The notes under the pieces: model-generated
Told to the model about the DNA's origin: nothing
Database searches by the model: none
What the model saw: the letters and a program-made list of their open reading frames with translations, nothing else
Shown here: piece by piece, positions 46,813 to 60,800 of the stretch
Layout: every line of letters starts with the position of its first letter
Numbering within the stretch: the first letter of the stretch is position 1
Assembly: GCF_051020975.1 (NCBI RefSeq)
Contig: NC_135042.1
Location: forward strand, 6,223,888-6,287,887
Source: Osmia lignaria lignaria
Lineage: Eukaryota > Arthropoda > Insecta > Hymenoptera > Megachilidae
DNA length: 64,000 nt
Direction of reading: 5' to 3'
Program-made: the position numbers and the translations under genes

Positions 46813-49800
46813 TCGTGTCTGTGGAAAATTGCTTTTTTTTTATCCAGCCACCCGGGCAGTTTTACGTGCCGCGATAAGGATGATTACGAAATAAAGTTTC
46901 CATTTAAATACACCCTTGATTTTCTACAATTCCATGAAAAGAGACTTTAAAGGGGATAGGTCAGGTGATATCGTCTCTTCTTCTTTCTTCTTCTTGCCCT
47001 CGTTTCGTCGAGGCGAAGTTTCTTGGCTTCGAACTCGAAGCGACTTCAATTCAATTCGAACTTTCGAACACAAAGGGTTTTATTTTTCTTCTTTTTTTTT
47101 TTCTTTTGCAGTCGACGATACGATCTACTATTCCTCCCTCCTCTCTGGATGCCGTTCTCCTACTTTGTAGACTTGTTTACTTGTCACCTCTCCGTTGGAG
47201 CGCGTCGCGTTTCGACCCACACGCGATCCACGCTTCAAGGTTCCACTCGCGGATCGCTTGGCAGACGACACGAACGCGCTCGCGCAGATGCAAGCCCCTT
47301 TCCCTCTACCTCCTCCTCTCTTTTAACCTCCTCTCGTTCACTCTTTCGTGCGCCTCGATTGCACACTGCACCATTGCACCGCGGGGCCAATGCCCTCGCA
47401 GCTTGGTATCGTCGACTCCGCTCGCTAGCCTCGCTGGCTCTCGGCGACAGCTCGAGCCGTGTACAGTCGAAAAGCGTGTGCAGGCTGCTCGGTCGCGCGC
47501 TTTTTTACCAGTCTCTCCCTACTTTCCGCGGTTTATCGCGTGCACGAGGCCGCGCATGCAGCTCTCGCTCCCCTTTCGTCGCCCAGCACCGAGAATTCAA
47601 CGCGAAAGGAGGACGGGTCACCGTGTCGCGAGCTGATTTTTCCAGCATGCACTTTTGTCGATCGGGGAAAACCGGCTCGAACCTTTCGATTCTCTTTACC
47701 CATTCCGGTTTCGAATTCAGTCGAACCGAGGAACGGATGATCTCTCGACGAACGAGAAGATTGCGAGGTCTTCCGGGTCATTCGATGCGCAGACGTTGAT
47801 ATTCCAAAATTTCGCGGACAATTCGCGAAGGGGTTAATTAATTTCTATTCGCGACTATCTCGAACGAGAGATGCTGGTTTCCTCTCGTGTTGGTCGGTCG
47901 CGCTATCGGGCTTCCACAAATAACGCGGCAGCAGAAATAAACGCGTATCGGCTCTGTTATGTATTAGCGTCCGTGTATATGCGACTATCGTGCATCTGCT
48001 ATCCGCTTTATCCGTCTCTTTTGCCGACCGAGAGAGAAGCAAGCTCGTAGGAGGGCAACGTCAATGGAGATCGCTGTTCCGAACCGGGTCTTACACGGAA
48101 CCTTTTATCGCTCGGTGTCCGTGGCTCGGGGTGAAAGAAACTACTGTGAGGGCGTGTGACATCAATGGACGCGTTCCCTGGCATCGAGCTTTATCGCCGA
48201 TAGAAACGTCGATCATCGGCTCTTTCGATTTTCTTTGTCTTCCTTTCAGACCCGCTCGATGCTTTCATGGCTTTCCTGTAATTCTGGCGAAAAGATACTA
48301 CAGTCCCTATTTAAATTACCAATTTTTCATCAATCGTACCGATCGAAACGCCTCTTCACTCGAGATATCCCGTGAATCGCGTTACTCGTTAAAGGAGATC
48401 GGCGAACGCCGTCACGGTGCGTATGCATTTCCTCGCGACCCAGTTGCATACAGAATGCAACGACCGTGGGCTGCGCGTGGCTACCCACGGTATACCCTGT
48501 CGTCGATTCAAGCTTTCTCCGCTTCGAAAACCGCTTACTCCTCTCGCCTTATCCCGCAGCTTAACGGAGGTCTTCCTCAAAAATTGAACTCGTCGCGTCT
48601 CGATAACGGAAGCGATTGTTTAACGGTGCTCGGGGCATATCTGAAATCGCGCGACACTTCTCGTTTTTCCGTTCGAAGACGACCGGTTTTCTAAGTCGAT
48701 GGTCCACGGTAAAAAGTCTCCGGTGTATCGATGCCGGTTCGATGTATCCTGCTCTCGATGAGAAGTTCGCGTGACGTTGATACTAGGAGAAGGTTTTTCT
48801 CTCTGTCGAAAGTTGGCCTGGGTAAAAACGATTCAGCGTTTTTTCCTTGATCTACTTTGAGAGAAACTGACCGTTCTATCGGTAGAGAAGAAAATTCCGG
48901 TAAAATTGAGGAAAAAGTCATCGTAGTTCGTCTGAAGATCGATGGGCTTTTTCTTGAATATCGACAAAGTTCCTTTCGTAGCAGAATATTAATCGTCCCT
49001 GAACGATTCCTCGAACTATAGCCATATTTTAATGAAACAAGCTTTCTTTATGGGTGCGCACGAAGAATTTTGCGAGCGATTGTATTTTTCGTATAAATTT
49101 TCGTCAAAGGACACTCGAATACGCAGCATCGCTTTGTAATGGAACGCTTCTTCCCCTCGACGTCGAAATCTTTGGACGAATGGAGGAGGGTGAGGATCGA
49201 AATTCGTTTTCGAGTGGCGTACGCGAGCGAATATAAAATATTCGCGGGGCATCGAAGGAGGCAGCCAAGGGTCTCTTTTAATTACGCGGTCGGGGCAGCG
49301 CGAGGAGAGAAAGCGAAGGGCTGTTCGCCGGAGGCTGTCAGTGGGGAAGGAGAAAGAAAGAAAGAAAAAGTACAGGATCATAAAGCATTCGCGCAATAAA
49401 GCTGCCTGCAACAACGGGCAGGCTACATATTTTAAGAAATTAATTTGTCGAAGGACAAATTGCCTCGTTCCTCCTCGCGATACACGAGAAGGAACCGAGG
49501 GGGTGGGAACGAAAGGGAAAGTTTAACCTTGCCACTCGATCTTTCTTTCCTTTTTCTTTCTCTCCCCTCCAAGCTTCTGAAAGGGTAGAAATCTCGCGAG
49601 TCTTTACCCGAGGGGTGGTAGGAGGGCAGCATCGCGGAAACTCCGTTTCGGCTAATTTACGCGCTCGTAAATCTCGCGGCGCCTGGTCGCGTTGTTGCGT
49701 TGCAACTCCTCGGCCCCCGGGAAAATAATAACGAAGCGCGATTTGTAAAAATAGTTGATCGATGGCGGAGGGACAAAGTTTGTCGAAGGGGTGAGAATAG

Positions 49801-52800
49801 TCTTTAAAGTCGCGTCGTTCTATCTTGAAATATTTTCCATCCCCTCCACGAGAATCTTCTAAAGCTCTTTTATGAAACGCCCTGTATAATTTCCTCCCAC
49901 GCGTCGTTTCGGTGGAGTGAAATAAAACTCGCAGCTTTACCGTCGCGTCTCTGAGTCGTCGAAAGAAACGAAGGAACGCTTTATTTATGCCTTTCTGCGT
50001 TTATGGATACGGAAGACGGGGGGTAGCGTTCGTTTTTGCCCTCTGCTCGTCGCGCGTCTCCTTTTTCTTACTCTCCCCCGTCAGGAATTCGAAATCGAGG
50101 GTGCCGCGTTTTCTCTCGGCGATGTCTAATCGGCGGCTACTCTGCTCGCTTCGTTGTCTTCCTTCAGGACTCACGGATCCGTGGATACGCGTTCCTGGAA
50201 TATCGTCTTCATGGAAATCGTCTTCTCGTGGAAACGTCGGATAAAAGTAGCGAGACGTTGCTTCTCCCTGTTTGTCCAAGTATGACAGACACTTCCTCCG
50301 GGATTCCGTTTCGTTGCCTTCGACAGGCACGCACCATCGAACCAACATTTTCTGCAGCGTCAGAGTACCAAGTACATATTCGCCTCTTAACGATGATTGA
50401 AGTGCCAACATCGCATGTAGAGTATCTCCTGCTAACGATGTCTGTAAATAGCTTCTCCTTTTCTTCCTTCCAGTTTGTCCTTCGATTCAAGTTTCAACCC
50501 TTTCACTGACCGAGTCGTTTCAATGCAAAACGCGAGCAATGACATTCTTTGATAAACGAAGTGCCTAGTGATTTTAATCGATGATCTAAACGTACTGTTA
50601 TTTTCTTAAGGAGTTTCCTTAGAGTATATCTCTTAACTTATGATCACTAAAATTAATTTCAAAAGGAAATTGTTCGTTTTGAATTTCCATAAAGATAACT
50701 CTCATTAGCAGGACGGATAAAAGAGGCTCGTGACGAGTATGGTCTCTGTCGAGTGTGCGTAACGCAGGCTGTTTCGTAGCCGGCGGCTTATGTGGCACAA
50801 GGATGCAGCTCGTCTGGGTCATTACTGTATCACGCTTGTTCGGCCGTGATCTCTCTCGGACGCGTGTTCGATCGCTGTTTGGCCGGGCCTGCATAGCCGC
50901 GCGCGATGCATGGTAATCGTGACAGTCGAATGGCAGACACAGGGGGTGTGCAATTTGCGAAAGTACCAGCTATCGAGGCTCGAAATCGAGATTTATGCAA
51001 CACGCGATTACGCGTCACCTTCGCTTTTAATACCAGCATACGAATTGTGACGCTGATTGTAAAATAAATCATTTTTGTTACCGTCGTTTCGAAGACGGCG
51101 CGACGGTATTACTCCTTTCGCTAGAAATCACAGAAGATCCCCCGAAGATTATTCACCCTCTCGATCAGAATCTATAAAGCTCACCCCTCATTTCCAGCAT
51201 CGTTTCGCGGCAATGTCAGAAGTCATCCCCTTCTTCCCTTACTTCGTACCATAAAAACATTACCATTCACCTTCCTGACGCGTCTTTGCGGGAAGACGAC
51301 GCGAAGGAGGAGCGACGTCGAGACGCTTCGAGGGTGTACGCTCGAGCGGGTCTCGATAGTTGACGTCTCGCGATAACGGGCCTGAAAGTCGCGAGTACTC
51401 GCGCGACGGGACTGGCACGGGATGCTCGGTGGTGCACAATGGGTTTCATTGTGCCGGCGAGACGAGGCAAGACAGCTCGTGTGATAGCTTCGAAGGCGTA
51501 ACACGCTTCGCTGGAAGCACAGCACGAGCGTGCGAGAAGTTGGAAACGAATCGACGCGGAGCACGCTTTTGTCTGTCGCCTGACGTGTTCACTTTGGAAC
51601 TTTTTAGTAATTTCATGTTTTACGGTTACAACGACTTATTTCTAAGAACGAGTAGACGAACTCTTATCTATAAAAGATCCTTAACGCGGATCGATGTTCT
51701 CTCCCTCGGTGCTGGCTTATTTTTGCCCGATTCGCGGAAACTGGAATCTCAACGCAATGTACACTTGACGTCAATTTTTCACGTAACGCGTCGCGAAGAA
51801 AACAGATTACCTGTTGGCGATATTGATCTCGTTACACGATCGTCGGTTTTTATTTCGGTTACCGCTTTTTGCGCGTTCGTCATTTAATTGGAATCGATGC
51901 GATCATTATCACAGAGGCTCGTTAAGAATTGCTTTTTTTTTTTCTTTTTTACAACATTCCTGGGCCCAGCGGTATTAATTATGCCATTAATTCGCAAATG
52001 AAACTAAATAGTCTGAATTGAAATGGAAAAAGACGACTTCTTTCCTCGAATCGTTACCGTTTCCGCGAATAATTGCAAGGATGCAAGAAGACTTGTCTAG
52101 ACGAGGGGCATTAACGAGGCAGTTGCAGAAAAGAAAAGTCCCCGAACGTTAACGCGGGAAAAAGGCGAAAGAGGAAAGGAGAGAAAGAGGTTCGGCAGAC
52201 TTTGCCCGCCGTTCGTGTTCCCTCCGTTGGAGGCGCGAGCAGACGAAACGAAGAGGAGCAATAAATCTTGCAATAATCGCGGTCGTTCCTCGTGTGTCCC
52301 TCGCTCTCTTCTTCTCTTCTCCTCCTCCGAACGTCCGCCAACTAGGCTGACTCTCTCGTTGCGGCAATGAACCGAGTCAACTGCTCGAACCACCCCCGCA
52401 ATTGCGAGCGCGTTAATTCAGCAAGCCGCCTCGTTTCGCGGACGACCTCAGAGCGGAGAAAAAGAATATCGCTCGTTTCAGACGGTCGTGGAAGTTTATC
52501 ACGATGAATTTGAAACAGTCTACAAAATTCTACCAAATCTCAGCTTCGAAAATTTCAAAATCAGTTTCGAGACTGTACTGGAAGCCAGGAGAGACACGAA
52601 GCACGCTAAATTTAGACAGCAAGAGTATCGTCATCGTGATGGAAGAAGCTTCTCCAGTCTGACCGCGAACGCCCCTTCAAGAGAAGTTGCTGGGTATTCT
52701 TGACCCTGGCGCGCGTCTAACTTGACATCTTCAACTCGCTTCTGCTTCACCACAGAAGTTATAACGATATACTCGTCGAAGCGATGCACAATGGTCTCGT

Positions 52801-53345
52801 TCAGCCCGTCGAGAGAAAAGGGCTCGAACTGCAACGCGGAGAATTGAATAAAGCGCGAAGCGCACCGCTGTCGATGCCACGCCGTCGCGTTTTAATTTAT
52901 GCTCCGAAGTCGTCCATTCATCGAACGTAATTGCGAAGACCTCGGTCTCGAGGATGGAACGTCGCGACGACTCGCGCGTGTTCGATAGGCGTACAATCGG
53001 CGACGGGCATTTGCACGCTCGCTCCTCGTGTGTTTGCACAGCTAGACCAACACGTTGCACGCCTTTGCGCGCTTGAATCACGGCCGGAGAAAGAGAGAAA
53101 ACACACTCGAGTTGTGTGTACCCGACGAGACGCGTGAAGTGCATATTCTGTCGTCCGGACTGTCCACGACGTTTCTCCTCTCCGCTTGAAGGGTCGATCG
53201 TTAAGCACCGATTTTATCACTAATCGTCTGTTAATTGTTTCACGCCTGGTATTGTGCGAAACAATTTAGATAATTTGTCCAAAAGACACCTCGTTGAAGA
53301 GAGGAAGTTCTCTAGGATATTTCAGAGAACTCATTTATCTCATAA
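46813..53345. other. Noncoding stretch, no gene recognised
   Basis: The frames at 47023-47799 (258 codons) and 47990-48694 (234 codons) are long but rich in Ser, Arg and Phe, without motifs or splice structure. A T-run follows 51930. No RNA gene was found. Confidence 0.5.
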
Positions 53346-53561
53346 TACTTACCATTTCATTTCTCAGTTAATTTTTTCATTCTTTTTCTTTTTTAATGTT
53401 TTATCACATCATTAGGTGTGTAATTAGTAATATTCGTTGATAAATTTTATTTGATGATGATTAAGATACACAAGAAACAAACTATGCATATAAGCGTCCA
53501 TAATCGGCACGGATAGCTTTTACTTGACGCATATATGCGTCCATAGTAATCAAAGAGTTAC
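53346..53561. mobile_element. Diverged MITE copy related to the element at 57677
   Basis: It shares ACTTACCATTT near the left, TTTTATCACATCATTA in the middle (TTTTATTACATCATTA in the other copy), and TGACGCATATATGCGTCCATAG near the right end (TGATGCATATATGCTTCCATAG in the other). The right end CAAAGAGTTAC corresponds to CAAAGGGTTAA. The left terminus is not clearly preserved, so the left boundary is approximate. Confidence 0.55.
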
Positions 53562-56500
53562 CCACCACAGGAAATAAATTTACAAGCGATTTTTTCTAAT
53601 CCCCCAGCGTTACTTGCACGCAGCGTGAACATACGTACTTGTCGATAAGACGTTAATTCTTAGCGAATACATTCCTCGGGTAATGTAACCACGATAAGGA
53701 TGCCTCTGGTGCGCGATGCAAGCGAGCCTGTTCTTCGTCGGAGCGTGGAATTTGACGCGTTGCAAGCCACAATTTCCGGCAATTAAAATTCCCGCCGGGA
53801 TGCCTGGAATAATTAAATAAACGAGGAAATCCCGCTTTCCTTTTTTGGACGGGTGCATCGCGGCGACGCGGCAAGGGTTAGGTCTACGAGGAAATGTTTC
53901 CAACCGCGGACGAGCCGAAGAACTAGCGGAATCACGCACACCCCCGTACAGAGATTGCGTTTAATTTGCGAAATCCAATTTCTACAGCTTACCAGGCATT
54001 ATCGCGAGACAGAGTTTCGAGCGTGAACGAAGAGGAACGGTTAATCTCGCGCGATCCGCAGCTAATTCCATTCGCAGCGGACAGTAGTCAATTGGATGCA
54101 GGCAACGTTTTCTACTCGCCGAAAATTCCCGCATTTTCTATTCTGACATCGGTTATCGTTGCTTTATAATTTACCTTATCTAGGTTCAAGAATGAAAGAA
54201 GGAGAGCTGGCGCGAGATGAAGAGAGAGGAGGAGCGAGCTAAAATCCCCCTCGTCGCCGCTTATTGCCTAGTGAATTTAGCATGGTGCCTTGGTAGCAGG
54301 CTATTTTTGTCCGCTTGGCACTTAGTCAGATCCGCTTCTCTCTCGTTCCCGATCTTTTCCTCGCACCTCCTCCTTTCCTTTTACCGGTCTCACTCCTCCG
54401 CTTCTTCTCTTTTGAGAGGCGAGAAAACGCTTGGATTCCGCTGGAAACCGGCGCCTTGATGTACTCGGGCGTACACGACGCGTGTGGTCCGCGCGATCTC
54501 GGAAAATGCGAATCTGTGAAAACGTATCGAAATCTATGAATATTCAACAGGATTCTGGGACCTTGAACGCAACCTTGTCGAGGAGGATCCTCCTACGAAC
54601 GCGACCAGGTCATTGTCGTTAATTTTACGAGCCAGTCAGTTGGGGAGCTTTATTGTCCCCCTTATCGTACGATTGACGAGACGACAAAATGTTTATTGTT
54701 CGACCGTTTCGCAAGTGTCGGAGGGTTATCGCATCGAGTGTCAAAACATAGAGTTGGATAGGTTGAAAAACCTCGTTTCCCATCGTTATCTTCGACGCGG
54801 TAACACTTGCTTCTTCTCATCGCGAAGCTTTTCCAAAGCCGGGAAATATCTTCTTGCTGAGTTTTTCGACTCGCGATTGGTCCTCGATAGAGGGGAGTGA
54901 AAATTTCGTTCACGAAGCAACCTCATCCAGGATTAACGAGCATCAACTCTACCCGATTCTTCCTTTTTTCTTCAGTATAAGTCGATCCACCACTTTTATT
55001 CTCCTTTTCCCCGGTGTCTTCATCTTTGGGGGGATTCGTCAGACCTCTGGCTGGCTCTCTAGAAGCCAAGAACCAGCCGAAAAACGCGACGTTTGCCCAT
55101 TTTCCCTCTAATTTCTGACAAATCGGACGCTCTTCCCCCGAGTCTCTCCTGTGACTTTCAAGGTCCCTGGGATTTAGCGGCATCATCCGTCCAATTAACG
55201 TGGCCCGAACCCGCGCCACGGTTTTCCACCCACTCGAATACAAGGGTAATTCAATCCAGAGGACCCGGTGGCTGGACTCGCCGAATCCTCGACCCTCTTT
55301 TCTTCCATTTTCGCCGGCTTTGCTCGGCTAATCGCGATCCCCCCGATCTCACCCTGGACTTTTGCTCTAGGTTGGTCAGTGAGACTGGATATATCCCCCA
55401 AACAGACGAATTTCGCGTTTCTATTTTGGATTTCTCTTTGCCGGAGGTAATCGCGCGCTACGAGGTTTCTGCCTTCGAGTTACACTCGGGTAAAATATCA
55501 AAGGGCGCTGAAATAGCCCTCCAGAAGTACAGGTATTAGAATGCGCGCTATGCAGGAGAACTGAATCTGCTTCGAGTTACCGATTCCCAGAGGGATTCCC
55601 TTTGATCGGTTACATCGGTGCAACTCAAAGTGCAATTCAGAAACGGGATAGCTTGAAATAAATCAAACCTCCCCGTGAACGAAGGGAAATCGAAAATTAA
55701 TACCGTACCACGGTGATGAGTTTGATAAAAATTTAGGGTTTGTCGTCTCCCACGTGTGATACCTTTCGATAAAGGTTAATAACTTGGCGAGGGTGGAGAA
55801 AAAGAGAATCGATACATTCGCGTATAAATATTTCGCGAGAAAGAGCCGCAAGACAAATACGAGAATAGAATGGCGGATGATACCGAGTCGGTTCCCCGGC
55901 GGCTTAGCAGACTTAATTAACAATCGCCATTTTTTACGCGTCTGGATCCTCTTTTACCACCTTCCTCATCCCCCTTTCCGTCATTCGTTTCGTGTTTTCG
56001 CATACGCTCGATGGCCAGACCGCAGACACACTCTCTCTTTTCACCCCTTTATTCCTTTTCTCTTGGTTTCGCGACGCGGTCTCTGCCGGTGGATGGATTT
56101 TATCGGGGTAATAAAACGACGACGGCGAACGCGCGACATTTCAACGCGGTTGGACTTTCCTCATCTCCGTGTCCTTGCGTTTTTTTTCCCGTTCCTTGTC
56201 TTGCGATTTACATATTTATCCTCTCGCGACACTGGCTGCTGAGGTTCGGCTCGTGTATTATAAATTTTGTTTATTTAATAAATTATATAAAATGGAAATT
56301 ACTCGAAACGTTTCACCGTGAGTAAAATGTAACACGGAGTAGCAGAGAGTTTCTGCAAGGGTGCGTTTATTTTAATGTTTCAAGTGGATCTCGTTAGGAC
56401 GATCGAACATCAAAGGGAGAAGGGTGATTCTCGACGCGAGTGGAAGGCCCTTCGAGAGAGGACCGCTTTAATTAAGGCACCAACCGAGAGCTTTACAGAA

Positions 56501-57676
56501 AGCAACGGCACACCGTTTACGAACACTTTTTTCTACCTACTTTTCTCTCTTTTATCTCGCGAGCAGAGCTTTTCGAGGCCTTCGCAAGCGTCAGAACGTC
56601 AAAGTTTTCTGGTAAGGCGTTGAAAGTAAACAGTCAACGTAGCAGCAACGGGTTCAGAAACGTAGAATCGCGACCGGACGCGTGTTTCCTGTCGGATTTC
56701 ACGGCGAAACGTGTTCGCTTGTACGGTGGAACCGCAAGCAAACACGAGAGCGACGACGGAACAGTGTGCGGTTTCGAGTGCGGCCACCGTGACGCCGAAA
56801 ACGCATTGCATTTCGCGAAGTTCCCTTTTCCTTTCTATCAACGGCACACGGAGGGTACGGCCTAACAAAGGCGCCCTCGACTTAATACCGAAGACGAATG
56901 TGTCGGCCAGTGAACGCGGATGCGTTTGTTTCCGACTCCCTTGCGTTTCGTGTGCTTTTTGTTTGGTCAGCCGGCTCGTGAATTCTTACCGAGTGGCACT
57001 CGTGAGAGAGAAAAATATAAATGAAAACTGTTGGTCCAACAAACGGTGTCGCTCGCTTTACTATTTCACGTTTCAGTAAACCGCATGCTTCGATCGTCGG
57101 CGACAGATCGAGCGGTCGTTCCGCGAACGCGTTATCGTCTCGCGTGTCAGAAGCGGAAGTTTCGCGAGACGTTTCGTATCGGTGGACGAGGAGAACGCGT
57201 TACAATAAGCGACGACGGGACGTCGAGTCTGGAGATACTGTCAGGGTACCCGGTCGAGTCGTCGGCGACGAACGGTGTGCAACGGCGCCGTGCCGCTCCT
57301 CGTTCTTCCGATTCGACGCGGTTTCGCTCTTTGTTACGTCTGTGCCGGGCGGAATTGTTACCACGCTGGGGACGACCCATTCCGTCGCCAGGAAATTGAA
57401 TATCAGCCGGCGACAGCTTTGTTTCGATAAAAATGTAACGAGACGTCGACGCTGTCGGCCCTGCGACGGATAAACGCGTCAATCTTCTTTGTCTCTCTCT
57501 CTGCCGGTTTCGCCTCGTGTCTCTTTCGAACCTGTCCGCTATTTCCGGACACGTTCGATTTTCGGTATTTAACGTCGATGAGAATCGAATTGTTTCCACT
57601 ATTCCATAAAGCAACATTCAACATCGTCTTTTTCAAAAATTATGTCATTTCATCTTCTTTATTCTCACCCACGAGT
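53562..57676. other. Noncoding stretch, no gene recognised
   Basis: Only overlapping, low-quality frames are present. No repeats beyond short homopolymers, no RNA gene and no convincing exon. Confidence 0.55.
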
Positions 57677-57889
57677 TTAATCCTTTGACTGTTGAGTAAT
57701 CTAAGCTTAAACTTACCATTTTTTAAAATTTTATTTCGTTTCTTTCTCATTGTTTTATTACATCATTATAATTTGATAACATATGGTAATTAGTATGGCA
57801 TTGATAATTTCTATTTAATTATGATTAAAAAACTGCACCGACAGCTTTCATCTGATGCATATATGCTTCCATAGCAGTCAAAGGGTTAA
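57677..57889. mobile_element. TTAA-flanked MITE of about 205 bp
   Basis: TTAA lies at both ends. The left end reads TCCTTTGACTGTT and the right end, reverse complemented, CCCTTTGACTGCT, so 11 of 13 bases match. The body is AT-rich and carries the internal palindrome-like ATGCATATATGC near the right end. The TTAA flank and the CCC-type terminus point to the piggyBac group, as for the unrelated shorter element at 2702. There is no coding capacity. A diverged relative lies about 4.3 kb upstream at 53346. Confidence 0.65.
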
Positions 57890-60800
57890 AGACACACTTT
57901 GAGCTATATTTTCATTTCATGGGAACAATAGACACGTTTCTGTCTGGTCGAGGGTGAAAAGTGAAAAAATCAACTAACAGAATAATTCAGAGAAAAATGA
58001 AGCAAGGTTGAAGCTATCGTACTGTCTCCACCCACTGTCAGGTCCTCTCTTTTTCTCTCCGTTTCCTGCTGTGTCGGTGTTCCGGACTCGCGCACGCATC
58101 ATTGTGCGTTGCATTAATGGCTCGGAACAGATCATTGAGCATTATACGTGACATTGTGTCCTCGTTAACAATAGCGGGGTGTGGCGTTGTATGCACGCGC
58201 AGCCACGATGCGACGCGGCTGCTGCGTCTCGATTTGGCGGGCAATTTTTGTCCAAGTTCAGGCAGACGCGTCTGTCTGACCAGCTTTCTCCTACCACTGC
58301 ACTCCACACTTTGAATTTAACAACGCGAACCGCGTTGCGGTCAGCAATTTCCTGCTCAACCCTCTCTGTGCAACCTGCTGTTAACGAACCTTTAACGCAT
58401 CGAGTTTGCTACACTACTTTACTCTGCCTATTATTAATATTAATCCAGGATTAATTGAATTTCAATTTGTTTTTAGCGAAACGCGCGGAGTAACAGTTTG
58501 GTTAGTCGGTGTTTATTGCGAATGGAAGGGTTTAAACGTTTCGCAATTTTTTGGCTCGCGAAGCTTTCCCTAAGCCGTCTTTCGTTCGTTTCCCTTTAAG
58601 CTGCGATTTTATATCCGCCAAGGCGCTTTTAATTTTCCCGTAAATCTCCATCGGCCGTAAGCCCGTTCGCAGGCTTCGCTTTTATTTTCTCGCCGCTGAA
58701 AACTTCTTCCCCGAGCCTGGCTGCATCCGTTCGAACCTTTTCTTCTTCCCCTTCGATATTTTATAATTCGAGATGGCGGGTCCGTTTTCTTGGCGGTAAA
58801 ATTTCAAATGCAAATCGGAGGCTCGTTTAATAAGGAATGTACCACCTTCTTCGCCGACATCCCGCCAATTAATTTCATTACCCCTAAACTAGGCTCACTG
58901 TTTCACCCTTTTACTTAGTCGTCCGCGGGGGAGGATGGGGTTGGAATTGGGTGAAGGGAAAGTAAATACGGTTGCTTCGGATTCGCTGGCGAAACGCAGA
59001 CAAGTCAATTTCGCGAGTTTCTCGACCCTTGCTCTCGACGCTAACAGAGAAAGTGCCTCCCCCGAAATGGATTTTCATATTCGCCGTTGACGGCCTCCGG
59101 GCCTCGGAGCCGATCTAGTAATTACTCTAACGTAAACGACGCGTGTATCCTCCGGTGGAGCAAGAAATTCCTTCGAAAACCCTTGTTGTAATTCGAAAGA
59201 TCTTGGAGGCTTAACGGAAACGCGAGAGGGAAGAAGCTGCTCTGCTTCCATTAATTTCCTGAATATTTGATAGCGGAGAGAAACGGATAACGAGCAACGG
59301 AGGAAACTTTTTCCATGCATCGACGAAGAACCACCATCGTACACGTACGTGGAGTTCCGTAATTGCCGAGTCGTCGAGTAGTCATCGAATTTCCGGTTTC
59401 TCGAAAAGAGAGAAACCTCGCGAGTTCAAGACGCAGCCATCCTCCTTTCCCTTTTAACGAACAAAGTTTCGACGGTTGCGAAGCGCTATTCATACCTCGT
59501 GAATGGCCCTTCCAGTCGCGGCGACCACCCTTTCACCCTCCCCGTTAGCGAGGTTGGCTCGCATAAATTAAGCAAACTACGTGTTTAAATGCAAAGCGAG
59601 GCTCGCGAATAAAAAAAGAGAAGGGGATCGGGTGAAAGAAGCAGGGGGAGAAACAGTGCTCGTCCAGCGCTTCTGTTTGTTCTAAATATGCATGTCTCGC
59701 GGAGTCGCGCGAGGGTGAAAATCAGCCCCCGATCCTCGTGCAAAATTGAGTCACGTATTCGAGCAGCCAATTTCGGCTTGCTTGTGCAAAGCATCTCCTT
59801 CCTTCTCCGGAGAATCGATATCGTGCCACTTACCCCTGCTGCGATCAATCGTTAACCCTTCAACACTGGAGTCTCGATTAATCGAGAGGCAAACTTACGA
59901 AACATGTTAATTGTATCATTTTTAAACGAAGGAGTTTCATATATTGGAGGAATAATTTTTAACAGAAAATTATTATTAAATTATTAAAATTGTGGCTCTC
60001 TCCATGGTCCGCCATTCGAGGGTTTATCATTCTTTCCGGAAATCACTATTTGTTTGCTTAATATTATTTATTTCCCCTTCTTTTCTTATCGAATATTACA
60101 GACAAACATATTTTCCCCTTCCGTTACAAAATTTCCTCCGGTTATTGATATTTCTCGCGTTGTCTACGATCATCCAACCCCTATTCTCGTCCCGAGGGAG
60201 AAAATCTGTCTGGAATCGGGTCTGGAAGCGACTACGTTTATAAACTATTCCCGATCGAAGGAAAGCATCGAACCGTCGTCAGAATCATTCTTCACCGGTC
60301 GGACCCTCGTTCCCCGGGATCTTGGTCGAATATCCGCGACTTACCATGGTGGTCGGAGGGGGTGTACAAGCCGACCTGTCGTCCCGGCATTTCAGGAAAT
60401 TTCCTCGGGAAGAAGCTCTCTTACGTTTCTGTCGACCGCCCACGACATTTCAGAAGGAAGAAGGTAAACCGCGGCTCGAGGGTTTATACCCCGGGACCCT
60501 GGATGTTGTTCGCCTCGTGTATAAGGGGTTGGAGAAGCTCTCGGGGGGTTGAAGTCGGGCCCAAGGCGGTTTCGCATTGTCTCGGCCGGGTTTTACGAGG
60601 TGACGGAAACTGACGGGAGGTCGAGAGACGCGAAGGGAAACTGGGATAAGAGAAGGATAGGTAGATTCTGGGAGAAAGTAACAGGGTGCAGGAGGTTTCG
60701 TAAGGGGCGCGAGACGGGGGTGAAGGGCTGTCGTTTGCCGGGGGAAGGAAGTTTACACCTACCTGCTAATTTTATGAGGTTAGTTAACTCCTATAAGAAG

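Noticed and set aside
47023..47799. 258-codon open frame on the plus strand, the longest in the window
   Set aside because: Low-complexity Phe, Ser and Arg runs, no domain, and a second overlapping frame of 223 codons on the same strand. This is expected where stop codons are rare.
47990..48694. 234-codon open frame on the plus strand
   Set aside because: No recognisable domain, signal peptide or splice structure; Ser/Arg-rich composition like neighbouring chance frames.
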